A DNA stretch of 64,000 nucleotides, from positions 62,001 through 126,000 of the forward strand of contig JAJFFG010000093.1 in NCBI GenBank assembly GCA_021776825.1. Direction: 5' to 3'. Below are positions 7,828 through 16,756 of this stretch, piece after piece. Position 1 is the first letter of the stretch. Every line of letters starts with the position of its first letter. Position numbers and translations under genes: made by a program. The notes under the pieces are model-generated. The model did not search any database. It saw only the letters and a list, made by a program, of their open reading frames with translations, and was not told where the DNA came from. Source of the stretch: Planctomycetota bacterium (GTDB taxonomy: Bacteria > Planctomycetota > JAJSAM01 > JAJVHW01).

Positions 7828-10800
7828 GTGACGACCGGGAAGCCGCACCCCCTCCGCGCCCTCCTGGTCACCCAGTTCCTCGGCGCGTTCAACGACAACG
7901 CCTGGAAGATGATCGTCGTCTTCCTGGCGATCGGGGCGGCGCAGACGGACCTCACGGGGGACGCTGCGCAAGCGGCCGCGCAGACGCAGACGGCGCTCGC
8001 GTTCGTGGCATTCATGCTCCCGCTCGTGCTCGTGTCGCTGCCGGCGGGCGCGATCGCCGACCGGGTCTCGAAGCGCAGCGTCATCATCGCGATGAAGGTG
8101 TTCGAGGCGCTGATCATGGCGGCGGCGTGCGTCGTGCTGTGGTTCCAGCCCGAGGGCGGCACGGCGGCCCTGTTCGTGCTCGGTCTGATGGGCCTGCAGA
8201 GCGGTCTGTTCAGCCCGGCCAAGTACGGCATCCTGCCGGAGATCCTCCCGCACGACCGACTGTCGGCGGGCAATGGCCAGCTCGAGATGTGGACGTTCAT
8301 GGCGATCGTCCTGGGGACCGCCGGTGGCGGACTCTTGCTCACCGGCGCCGACGCGGCCCCCTGGGTCGCCGCGTCGGTGCTGCTCGTCCTGGCGATCGTC
8401 GGGTCGGTCACGTCGTTCGGCGTGCCGAAGGTGGGACGCGCCCGCGACTCCGGTGGATTGATCGACACAGTGGTCGGCGGCTGGCGCGCGGTCCGCGACG
8501 ACCGACCGATCTGGCTCTCCGTACTCGGGCTCGGGCTCTTCTGGGGCGTCGCGAGTCTGCTCGGTCAGAACGTGCTCGTCTACGCGAAGCTCGTGCTCGA
8601 CCTGTCGGACACCACGGCGGGCCTGCCGATGGCGGCGATCGGGGTCGGGGTCGGCGTGGGCAGCGTGCTCGCCGGCAAGCTCTCCGGCGGGAAGGTGGAA
8701 CTCGGACTGGTTCCGCTCGGCGCGATCATGATGTCGGTGTTCGTCCTCGTGCTGGCGCTCGCGCAGCCGGGGCTGGTCGGCACCCTGTTCGTCATGGGCG
8801 CGCTCGGCGTCTCCAGCGGCTTCCTGCTCGTGCCGCTGAACGCGCTGATCCAGTGGCGTGCGCCGTCCGATCGCGTCGGGTCGATCATCGCGATGTCGAA
8901 CGTGCTGCACGGCATCGGCATGCTCGTCGGATCGTTCGGGATGGGTTTCCTGGCGCAGGCCGGGATGGACGTGAACGACATCACGCTGGCCACCGGCGTG
9001 ATCGCGCTCCTCGGCACGTTCTGGGCGCTGTGGCTGCTGCCGTCGGCCGGCTTGCGCATGGGGCTCGTCATCGCGACGCACACGATCTACCGACTGAAGG
9101 TCGTCGATCGGGACAAGCTGCCCGCGAAGGGCGGCGTGCTGCTCACACCGAACCACGTGTCGTTCGCCGACGGGCTCTTCGTGATCGCGTCCACCGATCG
9201 GCCCGTCCGCTTCCTCATCGACGCGGAGTACTTCGAGCGCCCGCTGCTGAAGCCGTTCGTGCGGGCGCTCGGCACGATCCCCGTCTCCCCGCGTCTCGGC
9301 CAGGACGAGATCCTGCGCGCGCTGTCGGCGGCCGGCGAGGCGCTCGACCGGGGTGAGGTCGTGTGTGTGTTTCCCGAGGGCCAGATCACGCGCACCGGCG
9401 GGCTGCTGCAGTTCCGACGCGGGATGGAGCGCATCGCGCGGCATCGCAAGGGCGTGATCGTGCCGATCAACCTCGACCGCGTCTGGGGCAGCGTGTTCAG
9501 CCGCGAGGGCGGACGCTTCCTGTGGAAGTGGCCGAAGAAGATCCCGTACCCGGTCACGGTCGTGTTCGGCGATCCGCTCCCAACGGACACGTCGGCGAAC
9601 GTCGCACGCAAGGCGGTGCATGCGCTGTCGACGCGCGCGTGGGAGTTCCGCAAGGCGGACGGTCGTCCCCTGCATCGATCGGCGATCCGCATGTTCCGTC
9701 GACGGCGCTGGCGGCTGGCGTTTGCGGATGCGGCCAAGCCGAACGTCACGCGCTTCAAGGCGCTTGTCGGCGTGATCGCACTTGGTCGCGCGTTGCGGGA
9801 CTCGTGGGACGGACGCGAGCGGATCGGCGTGCTCATGCCGCCGACGGTCGCCGGCGCGCTCGTGAACATCGCCGCTGCGGCCGCCGGGCGCACCACAGTC
9901 AATCTCAACTACACCGCCGGTCGCGCAGGCATGGAGGCAGCGGCGCGCATCGCCGGCGTCGATCGCGTCATCACCGCGAAGGCGTTCCTGCACAAGGCGA
10001 ACCTGGAGTTGCCGGATGGGCTCGAGCCGATCTGGCTCGGCGAGATCGCCAAGGGGATCAGCGACGGCGATCGGTTCCGAGCGGTGCTGCTCGCGCTGTT
10101 CGCGACGGCGCGCGGCATCGAGCGCTCGCTGGGTCGCACTCAACCCGCGTCGATGGACGAGGTCGCGACGATCGTCTTCAGCAGCGGCAGCACCGGCGAC
10201 CCGAAGGGCGTGCCGCTCACGCACTTCAACCTCGCCTCGAACGTCGACGCGGTCGCGCAGGTGTTCCGTCCGGAGAAGGACGACCGGATGCTCGGCATCC
10301 TCCCGTTCTTCCACGCCTTCGGCTACATGAAGCTCTGGTTCGCCGCGGTGCATGGCATGCCGTCCGCGTTCCAGGCGAACCCACTCGACGCCATCGCGGT
10401 CGGGCGCACCGTGCAGAGGTACGACGTGACGCTGCTGCTGGCCACGCCGACGCTGCTGTCGCTCTACACCCGCGGCTGCAAGCCGACGCACTTCGGGTCG
10501 CTGCGCGTCGTCGTGGCCGGCGCGGAGAAGATGACCGACGCCGTCGGTCAGGCGTTCGAGGACCGCTTCGGCATCCGTCCGCTCGAGGGCTACGGCGCCA
10601 CCGAGTGCGCGCCCGTGATCGCCGTCGGCACACCGGACTTCCGCGCCCGCGGCTTCTATCAGCCCGGTTCGCGACGCGGCACGGTCGGGACGCCGGTACC
10701 GGGGGTCAGCGTCGAGATCGTCGATCCGGACACGTACGCCCCGCTGCCGTTGAACACGCCCGGGATGATCATCGTGCGGGGTCCGAACGTGATGGCCGGG

Positions 10801-11250
10801 TACCTCGACCGCCCGGACCTGACGGCGGCTGCGATGCACGAGGGTTGGTACGTGACCGGCGACATCGGCACGCTCGACGACGACGGGTTTCTGCGCATCA
10901 CAGACCGTCTCGCGCGCTTCTCGAAGATCGGCGGCGAGATGGTGCCGCACGGGCGGATCGAGCACGAACTGGCGCTGGCGGCGCACACGTTGCGGCTGCC
11001 CGAAGAGTCGCAGCTCGCGGTCACGGCCATCGTCGACGAACGCAAGGGCGAGCGGCTCGTCGTCGTGCACACGGTGCCGGATCTGGACGTTGATCGACTG
11101 CGTGCGGAGCTGCGGGAACGTGGGCTCCCGAATCTGTGGATACCGAAGGCGTCGGACTTCGTGCGGATCGACGAACTGCCGGTGCTCGGGACGGGGAAGC
11201 TGGATCTGCGGGGGGTGCGGGCTGCGGCGGAGGCGGGGTTGGGGGCGTAA
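7828..11250 (+). CDS. aas: LplT-like transporter / PlsC acyltransferase / acyl-ACP synthetase fusion
   Basis: One 1140-residue chain holds three activities of lysophospholipid recycling. Residues ~1-415 are a major-facilitator flippase (QFLGAFNDNAWKM, 12 membrane helices) like LplT. Residues ~430-620 are a PlsC-type acyltransferase with the HX4D box in NHVSFADG (~442) and FPEGQITRTG (~515). Residues ~640-1135 are an adenylate-forming acyl-ACP/CoA synthetase with SSGSTGDPKG (~785), YGATECAP (~921) and GWYVTGDIG (~1008). In E. coli, LplT and the bifunctional Aas are separate; the fused form is known in several phyla. It would import lyso-PE-type lipids and re-acylate them at the inner membrane. 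It starts with GTG 7828, 83 bases from the divergent redoxin-like gene. Confidence 0.9.
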   Translation: MTTGKPHPLRALLVTQFLGAFNDNAWKMIVVFLAIGAAQTDLTGDAAQAAAQTQTALAFVAFMLPLVLVSLPAGAIADRVSKRSVIIAMKVFEALIMAAACVVLWFQPEGGTAALFVLGLMGLQSGLFSPAKYGILPEILPHDRLSAGNGQLEMWTFMAIVLGTAGGGLLLTGADAAPWVAASVLLVLAIVGSVTSFGVPKVGRARDSGGLIDTVVGGWRAVRDDRPIWLSVLGLGLFWGVASLLGQNVLVYAKLVLDLSDTTAGLPMAAIGVGVGVGSVLAGKLSGGKVELGLVPLGAIMMSVFVLVLALAQPGLVGTLFVMGALGVSSGFLLVPLNALIQWRAPSDRVGSIIAMSNVLHGIGMLVGSFGMGFLAQAGMDVNDITLATGVIALLGTFWALWLLPSAGLRMGLVIATHTIYRLKVVDRDKLPAKGGVLLTPNHVSFADGLFVIASTDRPVRFLIDAEYFERPLLKPFVRALGTIPVSPRLGQDEILRALSAAGEALDRGEVVCVFPEGQITRTGGLLQFRRGMERIARHRKGVIVPINLDRVWGSVFSREGGRFLWKWPKKIPYPVTVVFGDPLPTDTSANVARKAVHALSTRAWEFRKADGRPLHRSAIRMFRRRRWRLAFADAAKPNVTRFKALVGVIALGRALRDSWDGRERIGVLMPPTVAGALVNIAAAAAGRTTVNLNYTAGRAGMEAAARIAGVDRVITAKAFLHKANLELPDGLEPIWLGEIAKGISDGDRFRAVLLALFATARGIERSLGRTQPASMDEVATIVFSSGSTGDPKGVPLTHFNLASNVDAVAQVFRPEKDDRMLGILPFFHAFGYMKLWFAAVHGMPSAFQANPLDAIAVGRTVQRYDVTLLLATPTLLSLYTRGCKPTHFGSLRVVVAGAEKMTDAVGQAFEDRFGIRPLEGYGATECAPVIAVGTPDFRARGFYQPGSRRGTVGTPVPGVSVEIVDPDTYAPLPLNTPGMIIVRGPNVMAGYLDRPDLTAAAMHEGWYVTGDIGTLDDDGFLRITDRLARFSKIGGEMVPHGRIEHELALAAHTLRLPEESQLAVTAIVDERKGERLVVVHTVPDLDVDRLRAELRERGLPNLWIPKASDFVRIDELPVLGTGKLDLRGVRAAAEAGLGA

Positions 11251-11274
11251 GTCGCGTCGCCAGCCAAGACGTAC

Positions 11275-11384
11275 GTACGGGCGGATCTCCTGATCCGCCC
11301 CGCCCGCTGGGGGTGCGCGGTCGATGGGGTCCGGTGGCGCCCCGCGGACGACCCTTGTGACTCGGGCGACCATCGGTCGACAAC
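11275..11384 (+). repeat. ~110-bp palindromic dispersed repeat, copy A
   Basis: The unit contains the palindrome gggcggatctcctgatccgc, then cgcccgctgggg, gatggggtccggtggcg and a distal gaccatcggtcgac. The first ~68 bases recur almost identically, but inverted, at 13366-13433. A third, more diverged copy is at 13508-13620. The size, hairpin and intergenic location suggest a REP/RAYT-type or similar non-autonomous repeat. Confidence 0.75.
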
Positions 11385-11485
11385 CCCGGCCCCGCTCGGC
11401 GCCCTCGCCGCGCTGCGTGCCGCCGAACGCCCCCCAAACGCCGCCGCATCGTTGACACCGCACCTTGCCCGGCGACCATGAGGGC

Positions 11486-13216
11486 ATGCGTGTTCGCGTT
11501 CGGTCGGTTGCTCTTGCTGCGCTCGTCGGTGGCCTGCTGGCCGGGCCGGCGCCTGCGGACGATGGGGAGCCGTTCGACGAGCGGGCGCGGAACGTCTTCT
11601 TCCACCGCCCGGACAGCAAGACGTCGGATCTCATCGAGGACCTGATCTCGAACTTCTCGACGGGCTCCGTCGCCGATCGGACGCGCGACCGGCACGAGCT
11701 CGAGCGCATCGGGCACTGGTCGGTCGAGCCGCTGGTCGAGGCGTTGATCGAGGCCGAGCCGCCGATCCGGAGCGCATCAGCCCTGACGCTCGGGAACATC
11801 CGCGATCCTCGTGCCATCGTCCCGCTCCGCGAGGCCGTAGAGCGCGAGACGTCCCACCCGTACGTCGCTGGGTTCGCCGCGCTCGCGCTTGGTCGATACC
11901 GCGACGCCGACAGCGTCGCTCCGCTCGCCGAGGCGCTGCGTTCGCCGAAGAGCATCCGCATCCTGCGCGCCGCGGCGCCGCTGACGGTCGCGCGCATCCG
12001 TTCGCCCGAGGCCGCCACGCTGCTGATGGAGCGCATCCGCGAGGGCGAGGGCGACACGTACGTCAAGGCGTCGCGTTTCCTCGCGCTGGGGTTCTTTCCG
12101 GAGCTCGCGCTTCGGGCAGATCGACCGGAGCCGTCGGAGACGCTGCGTAAGGGCATTCGCAGCAAGCGCCGGGAGCATCGTCGGGCGGCGGTGTTGGGCT
12201 TCCTCGTGGCGACGTCGCATCGCCGCGACACCCGCGACTTCCTGCTGAAGCGTCTGGACCAGGCCGACTCGCCAAGCGTCGAGATCCCCCTGCTCGTGGG
12301 ACTCTCGCGGTACGCGGACGCCGACACCACCAAGCGTCTCGCGCACGTGGCAGCGCGACCGGGCGACGAGATCGTTCGCGCGGCCGCCTGCGGGCTGCTC
12401 GTGACGCGTCACGATCCGGCTGCCATGAGCGACCTCCTGTCGATCCTGCGCAAGGCCGCGCCCGCCACGCTGAAGGCGTCGGCCGTCGTCGCTCTCGCCG
12501 GAATCGACGACGACGACGCTTCGTCGGCCGTGCTCGATCGCTTGAACGGCAAGAGCCCCGTCGTTCGCGGGGCCGCGGCCGTCGGCGCCACGCTTCTCAC
12601 TTCGCTGACGGCGCGCGACGAGGCCCTGCGTCGCATCGATGCGCGACTCCGTCGCAACGCCGAGACCTCGCGCGACGTGCGCGCCAATCTGAAGATGGCG
12701 CGAGCGGTTCTGCGTGGCGAGTTGGCGACTCCGCAGTGGCGTGAGGTCGGCGCGGACCGGGTGTTCGGGTTCCTCTTCGCCACGTACGAAGATCGGCTGC
12801 TCCACCTGGTGAACCGGACGGCAGAGGAAGTCCTCGACGAGGGCAAGATCAAGAACCTCCAAACGGACACCGAGATCCTCCCCGGCAGCGGGGATGGCGG
12901 CTCGTCCGGCTCGGGAGGGAGCTCCGCCGACGACGGCACGGAGACCGGCGACGGCGATGAGACCGGGGACGATGGCGGTCAACCCGGCGAGGACGTCGGC
13001 GAGACGCCGCCGGACGGGAACGAGACGGACAACCCAACGCCCGTCGACGATCAGCCGACGGTCGAGCCGCCGCCGGGTGCGAAGGCTCCCTCGGTTGGCT
13101 CGCCGCGTACGTCAGCGTGGCAGGAACTGCGCGACTTGAAGGTCGAGCTCCGCCGCGAGCCGTACTTCGGTGTGGACGACCTGCCGGCCCCGCCGCCGGC
13201 GACCGGACCCCGGTAG
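11486..13216 (+). CDS. Secreted HEAT-repeat protein with acidic Gly/Ser/Asp/Glu-rich linker
   Basis: Start ATG 11486 is followed by a signal peptide (MRVRVRSVALAALVGGLLAG, cut near APA-DD). Residues ~60-410 are tandem HEAT/PBS-lyase-like repeats, each about 30 residues and containing units such as 'VEPLVEALIEAEPPIRSAS' and 'DPRAIVPLREAVE'. From about residue 465 to 545 comes a low-complexity acidic stretch (GDGGSSGSGGSSADDGTETG and similar) that looks disordered, and a short C-terminal helix follows. The 576-residue protein is probably periplasmic or extracellular and acts as a protein-binding scaffold. The gene sits alone, bracketed by inverted copies of the ~110-bp repeat. Confidence 0.8.
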   Translation: MRVRVRSVALAALVGGLLAGPAPADDGEPFDERARNVFFHRPDSKTSDLIEDLISNFSTGSVADRTRDRHELERIGHWSVEPLVEALIEAEPPIRSASALTLGNIRDPRAIVPLREAVERETSHPYVAGFAALALGRYRDADSVAPLAEALRSPKSIRILRAAAPLTVARIRSPEAATLLMERIREGEGDTYVKASRFLALGFFPELALRADRPEPSETLRKGIRSKRREHRRAAVLGFLVATSHRRDTRDFLLKRLDQADSPSVEIPLLVGLSRYADADTTKRLAHVAARPGDEIVRAAACGLLVTRHDPAAMSDLLSILRKAAPATLKASAVVALAGIDDDDASSAVLDRLNGKSPVVRGAAAVGATLLTSLTARDEALRRIDARLRRNAETSRDVRANLKMARAVLRGELATPQWREVGADRVFGFLFATYEDRLLHLVNRTAEEVLDEGKIKNLQTDTEILPGSGDGGSSGSGGSSADDGTETGDGDETGDDGGQPGEDVGETPPDGNETDNPTPVDDQPTVEPPPGAKAPSVGSPRTSAWQELRDLKVELRREPYFGVDDLPAPPPATGPR

Positions 13217-13899
13217 GGGAAGGCTGGCGACCGGAGTCGCGCGTGGCGCCGTCGGCGGCATTCGTGTTACCCCGCCAATCAGCACGGCGACACGGCAGAC
13301 ACGCGCTCGCCGAGCAGCGAAGTCCTTGACCGACCGCCGTCCGCACGGCGCGGGTCCTTCGCCGAGCGCCACCGGACCCCATCAACCGCGCCACCCCAGC
13401 GGGCGGGGCGGATCAGGAGATCCGCCCGTACGGCCCGGTTGAGGTGGCGCGTGCCGGGGATCGGATGCGCACCTGCGACGGGATGCGGCACCGACCGGGA
13501 ACCAGACCGTCGACCGATGGCCGTCCGCATTACGAGGGTCGCGCGCAGTGCGCCGGTGGACGACCCTCGCGCGAGCAACCCCAGCGGGCGCGGGCGGGCC
13601 AGGGGGCCCGCCCCTACGGCGCCGTTGACGTAGCGGACCCGTCGGGTCGGAGGAGGCGACACCAACCCGGATCCTCACCGGGGCACGCTGGTTGCGCCCA
13701 AGCGCAAGCGCCGTGACGCGGGAATGAGGCCACGCAAGGATGCGACCGAGGGGCGACGCTCTCGCGTGAGAGGTGACGCAGCCGCGGAGCCGCCCAGAGA
13801 CACCGAGGGCGCGGCGATTGCCGCATGGCCCGATCTGCGTCACCAACCCAACGCCCAGCAATCGCCGTGACCGCCCCGCGTCAGCGCAAGCGCCGTGAC
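13217..13899. repeat. 683-bp gene-free interval made of dispersed repeats
   Basis: The interval contains repeat copy B (about 13326-13437, inverted relative to copy A) and copy C (13508-13620, same orientation as B, with a variant palindrome around gggcccgcccctacgg). A third structure follows: ggtgacgcag at 13772-13781 pairs with ctgcgtcacc at 13835-13844 across 53 bases. A short direct repeat, gcgcaagcgccgtgac, occurs near 13699 and again near 13884. No convincing coding sequence is visible. Confidence 0.7.
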
Positions 13900-14571
13900 T
13901 CAGACCCCCGTGTACGTGAAGAACAACTCGCCGTCCTTGTACTCGAACTTCATCGGGTGCCACTCCCGGATGAACTCGATCGCCTGGCCGAGCGTGAAGC
14001 CCGCCGGGAACTCGACGTCGATGTGGGCCTCCTCGTTCTTCGCGAGGCCCTTGAAGTGCACGGTCTTCCCGATGCGGCGACCGAGATCCTGCAGAGCGGC
14101 ACCGAGCTCCTTGTTGCGCCACTTGATCTCGGGCAGCTCTTGCGCGAGGAGTTCCTGGATCGCCTTGTTCGTGCTGGGCGCCTTCACGTGCAGACCGAGC
14201 ACGCGCTTGCAGATGTCGATGACCTCGATCGAGTTGTCCATCTCGAGTGTCAGGAAGTGGCGCAGGTGCTTGTCGTTCTTCCGGATCTCCGCCAGGTTCT
14301 CGGCGTCCTTCTCGGCGTCGCCGGTCGGTTCGTAGGGCGTGAAGCCCTTGAACGACTTCTCAGCGATCCGCCGCTGGTTGTGGCGATCGCTCGACTCTTC
14401 GATGATCCAGATCTTCAGGAGCTTCTCGCGCAGCAGGTCGAGGTCCATTTCCTCGACGGGCGCCGCGTCCTGGGGAGGCGCACCCTGGGCGGGTGCGGTC
14501 GTCAACGAGATCCCCACGAACGCGACGATGATCGCCGCGACGTAGAGTGTGGTGGAGAGAAGGCGCTTCAT
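13900..14571 (-). CDS. Exported STN/secretin-like domain protein, second gene of a coupled pair
   Basis: Start ATG 14571 shares one base with the TGA of the upstream gene (TGATG), with GGAGGAGAAG just before it. Residues 1-31 are a signal peptide or anchor (LLSTTLYVAAIIVAFVG). The mature chain is helical at first (EEMDLDLLREKLLKIW). It ends in a small alpha/beta module, 'VHFKGLAKNEEAHIDVEFPA' then 'FTLGQAIEFIREWHPMKFEYKDGELFFTY', whose pattern of a short-term target helix and terminal beta hairpin resembles STN/secretin-N domains. The partner gene ends with a comparable module. The two products probably act together in the periplasm; the function is not known. Confidence 0.7.
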   Translation of the reverse strand: MKRLLSTTLYVAAIIVAFVGISLTTAPAQGAPPQDAAPVEEMDLDLLREKLLKIWIIEESSDRHNQRRIAEKSFKGFTPYEPTGDAEKDAENLAEIRKNDKHLRHFLTLEMDNSIEVIDICKRVLGLHVKAPSTNKAIQELLAQELPEIKWRNKELGAALQDLGRRIGKTVHFKGLAKNEEAHIDVEFPAGFTLGQAIEFIREWHPMKFEYKDGELFFTYTGV

Positions 14572-15278
14572 CACTTCTCCTCCTTCTTGTACTCACCGCT
14601 GGCGTCCTCGCGTTCCCAGTACTTCAGACGCACGTCCGGGTGCTTCTCCTGGTACTTGAGGAAGCGCACCTCGTTCGGCGTGAACTTCTTGAAGAGGATC
14701 ACCTCGCCGTCTTCGACGGTGTAGCGCAGCTCGAAGTAGTTGCAGAGGCTGCCCAGCACCGTCGATGCGGGCGCCCGCCCGAATCTCATCGAGACACGGT
14801 TCATCTGGACGACGTGGTAGGCCATGCGGATGCGCACGCCCATCGCCGCGGAGAGGTCCTTGATGGCCTTCCGGAACGTGACATCGTCCCAGGCGATGTT
14901 GTGGAGCTCCGTGCTGTGGATGACGTTCATGACGTCGCGATCCGTGCGGCCGGTGACCGGCAGGTTGAGCACGCCACGCATCTCGGACACGACACCCCGC
15001 TTCGTCTGCATGAGGTGCTCGAGCGTCGACTTCACCTGGGCGCGCGTCTCCTTGCGCTCGGGCGTCGTGAGCCCGGTGTCGAGCTTGTCGACGAGGTCGT
15101 GCAGAGTCAGCATGTCCTTGCCGCTCGCCTCGCCTAACTCCTTCAGCTTCGGCAGCGTGCGCTGCACGAGCCCGTAGTCGAGCATCCCGTCTTCGCCGCG
15201 GGCATCCGGTGTCCCCGGCGCCGCGAGGGCGGCTCCGGCTACGAGCGCCGCACAGAGCACGGTCGTCCTGGGTCGCAT
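14571..15278 (-). CDS. Exported STN-like domain protein, first gene of a coupled pair
   Basis: ATG 15278 is supported by GGGAGGC about 8 bases upstream and by the signal peptide (MRPRTTVLCAALVAGAALAA). The 235-residue product is helical to about residue 90. Two alpha/beta units follow: 'ELHNIAWDDVTFRKAIKDLSAAMGVRIRM' and 'ASTVLGSLCNYFELRYTVEDGEVILFK'. The second has the helix plus beta-hairpin ending typical of the STN/secretin N0-like fold, as in the downstream gene. It is probably periplasmic. The sequence does not show whether the pair serves TonB signalling, secretion or something else. Confidence 0.7.
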   Translation of the reverse strand: MRPRTTVLCAALVAGAALAAPGTPDARGEDGMLDYGLVQRTLPKLKELGEASGKDMLTLHDLVDKLDTGLTTPERKETRAQVKSTLEHLMQTKRGVVSEMRGVLNLPVTGRTDRDVMNVIHSTELHNIAWDDVTFRKAIKDLSAAMGVRIRMAYHVVQMNRVSMRFGRAPASTVLGSLCNYFELRYTVEDGEVILFKKFTPNEVRFLKYQEKHPDVRLKYWEREDASGEYKKEEK

Positions 15279-15396
15279 CGCGTCAAGCCTCCCCGATCGC
15301 AGCCCGGCTACTTCCGGGCGGAGTGTTCTGGGCATTCGCCCAACTGTCTAGACGCACGAACGGCGCTCGCCGCTCACTCGTTTCGACCTTCACACC

Positions 15397-16059
15397 TTAA
15401 ACGCCCATCTCGTCCGGCGGTTCGTCTGGCGTCAGGGCATCGTCCGGAGGGGGGAGCGCGGCGAGCTCCGCGAGGGCTGCCACCACGCCAGTCAGCATGC
15501 GTCCGGCCTCCATCGAGATCCGACCATCGGTGACCTGCTCCGGCAGCGGTGGCAGATGCAGGAACCCGACGCGGACGCGCAGTCGCCGACGGCCGCAGTG
15601 GCGCAGCGTCTGGTAGAGCACCTGGTTGCAGAGGTACGTGCCGGCATCGCGTGACGGAGCAGCCGGCACGCCCGCACGAAGGCTGGCGCCGACCAGCCGC
15701 TCGACGGGTACCGTCGCGAAGCAGGCGGAGGGCCCGGCCGGGTCGATGCGCTCGCCGTCGACGCGCACCCCCGAGTTGTCCGGCGTGGTCGACGCGCGCC
15801 AGTTGACCGCGAGGCGCTCGAACGACAGCGCGGTGCGATCGGCGCCCAGGCCCATGAGAAGGACGGCGTCGAGTCGCTCGCTCTCCAGCGCCTCGCGAAC
15901 GGGGGCGAACGCATCGCGATATACGACCGGAAGCACGCGCGTGGACACGATGGCGCCTCCGGGCGCGCTCTCGGCGAGTGGACGGAGCAACTGCTCCGAC
16001 GGGTTCACCGCATGAGGCCCGAACGGGACGAACCCAGTGACCAGCAGACGTGTCGCCAT
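15397..16059 (-). CDS. pcp: Pyroglutamyl-peptidase I (peptidase C15)
   Basis: The 220-residue cytosolic cysteine peptidase removes N-terminal pyroglutamate from peptides. The opening LLVTGFVPFGPHAVNPSEQL is the family signature. The catalytic triad is readable as Glu81 (SFERLAVNW), Cys144 (AGTYLCNQVLY) and His168 (VGFLHLPPLPEQ). The length matches the family (about 200-220). The C-terminal tail (ALPPPDDALTPDEPPDEMGV) is an extra acidic/proline extension. ATG 16059 lies close to and opposite the DUF2203 gene, with overlapping upstream regions, so a shared divergent promoter region between 16060 and 16154 is likely. Confidence 0.93.
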   Translation of the reverse strand: MATRLLVTGFVPFGPHAVNPSEQLLRPLAESAPGGAIVSTRVLPVVYRDAFAPVREALESERLDAVLLMGLGADRTALSFERLAVNWRASTTPDNSGVRVDGERIDPAGPSACFATVPVERLVGASLRAGVPAAPSRDAGTYLCNQVLYQTLRHCGRRRLRVRVGFLHLPPLPEQVTDGRISMEAGRMLTGVVAALAELAALPPPDDALTPDEPPDEMGV

Positions 16060-16154
16060 GCGGCGTCGATCCTACGCACTCTCTTCCCGGTCGGCACGCC
16101 GTCAGCAAGGCATTCCTTCCCCGCGAGAGACGGAGAGGGCGTAGGATCTTGTTC

Positions 16155-16559
16155 GTGACAGAAGCGCTGTACTCGCCTGAGCGTGCCAATGCGGCCCTCC
16201 CGCTGGTGCGCGCGATCGTGGCCGACCTGGTCACCCTCGAGAGCGGTGCCACCAAAGCGCTCGCCGCCTACCGTGCGTTGAAGTCGCGCACCGACACGCC
16301 GCAGGCCGGGCTCAACGGCGCGCGCCGTCACTTGGGCGAGGTCGTCGCCGACCGCGACGCGTGCGTCGCAGAGCTCGCGGAGCTTCACGTCCGGGTCGGA
16401 GACGCCGGCACCGGCGTCGTCGACTTCCCGTCCGAGTTGGACGGCGAGGCGGTCTACCTCTGCTGGAAGCTCGGCGAGGATGCCGTCGACTGGTTCCACG
16501 CGCACGACTCCGGGTTCGCGGGGCGCCAGGCGCTGCCGGTTCCCGTCGGCACGCCCTAG
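16155..16559 (+). CDS. DUF2203 family protein
   Basis: The product (about 134 residues from GTG 16155; a TTG two codons earlier is equally possible) begins VTEALYSPERANAALPLVR. It ends with VVDFPSELDGEAVYLCWKLG then WFHAHDSGFAGRQALP. The VDFP-x-x-x-DGxxVxLCWxLGE...GFxGRQ block is the DUF2203 signature, a family of unknown function found in Thermus, acidobacteria and planctomycetes. It is cytosolic with a helical N-terminal half. There is no clear operon partner. Confidence 0.88.
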   Translation: MTEALYSPERANAALPLVRAIVADLVTLESGATKALAAYRALKSRTDTPQAGLNGARRHLGEVVADRDACVAELAELHVRVGDAGTGVVDFPSELDGEAVYLCWKLGEDAVDWFHAHDSGFAGRQALPVPVGTP

Positions 16560-16586
16560 CGCGTCAGCGACCAGCGCTTCACGCCC

Positions 16587-16642
16587 GTCCGTGCCGGTCA
16601 GTCCGTGCCGGTTAGTCCGCGCAGGTCAGTCCGCGCAGGCTT
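16587..16642 (+). repeat. Four tandem copies of a 14-bp repeat
   Basis: Units gtccgtgccggtca, gtccgtgccggtta, gtccgcgcaggtca and gtccgcgcaggctt follow one another without gaps just after the DUF2203 gene. Pairs 1-2 and 3-4 are nearly identical, suggesting duplication of a duplication. No function is evident. Confidence 0.85.
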
Positions 16643-16756
16643 CGTCATGAGAGCTCCGCCCAGAGCCCGCGGATGCGGCGTCTGGACAGACACCGCTCGA
16701 GCGCGACAATGCCACACGCGGGTCCCTCGCAGCGGCTCGCCGGAGGAGGGGGAACG

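Noticed and set aside
7645..12333. A very long minus-strand open frame (over 1500 codons) opposite the acyl-ACP synthetase fusion
   Set aside because: It lies antisense to a gene with clear domains, its translation is low-complexity Arg/Glu/His-rich, and high-GC DNA commonly leaves such frames open.
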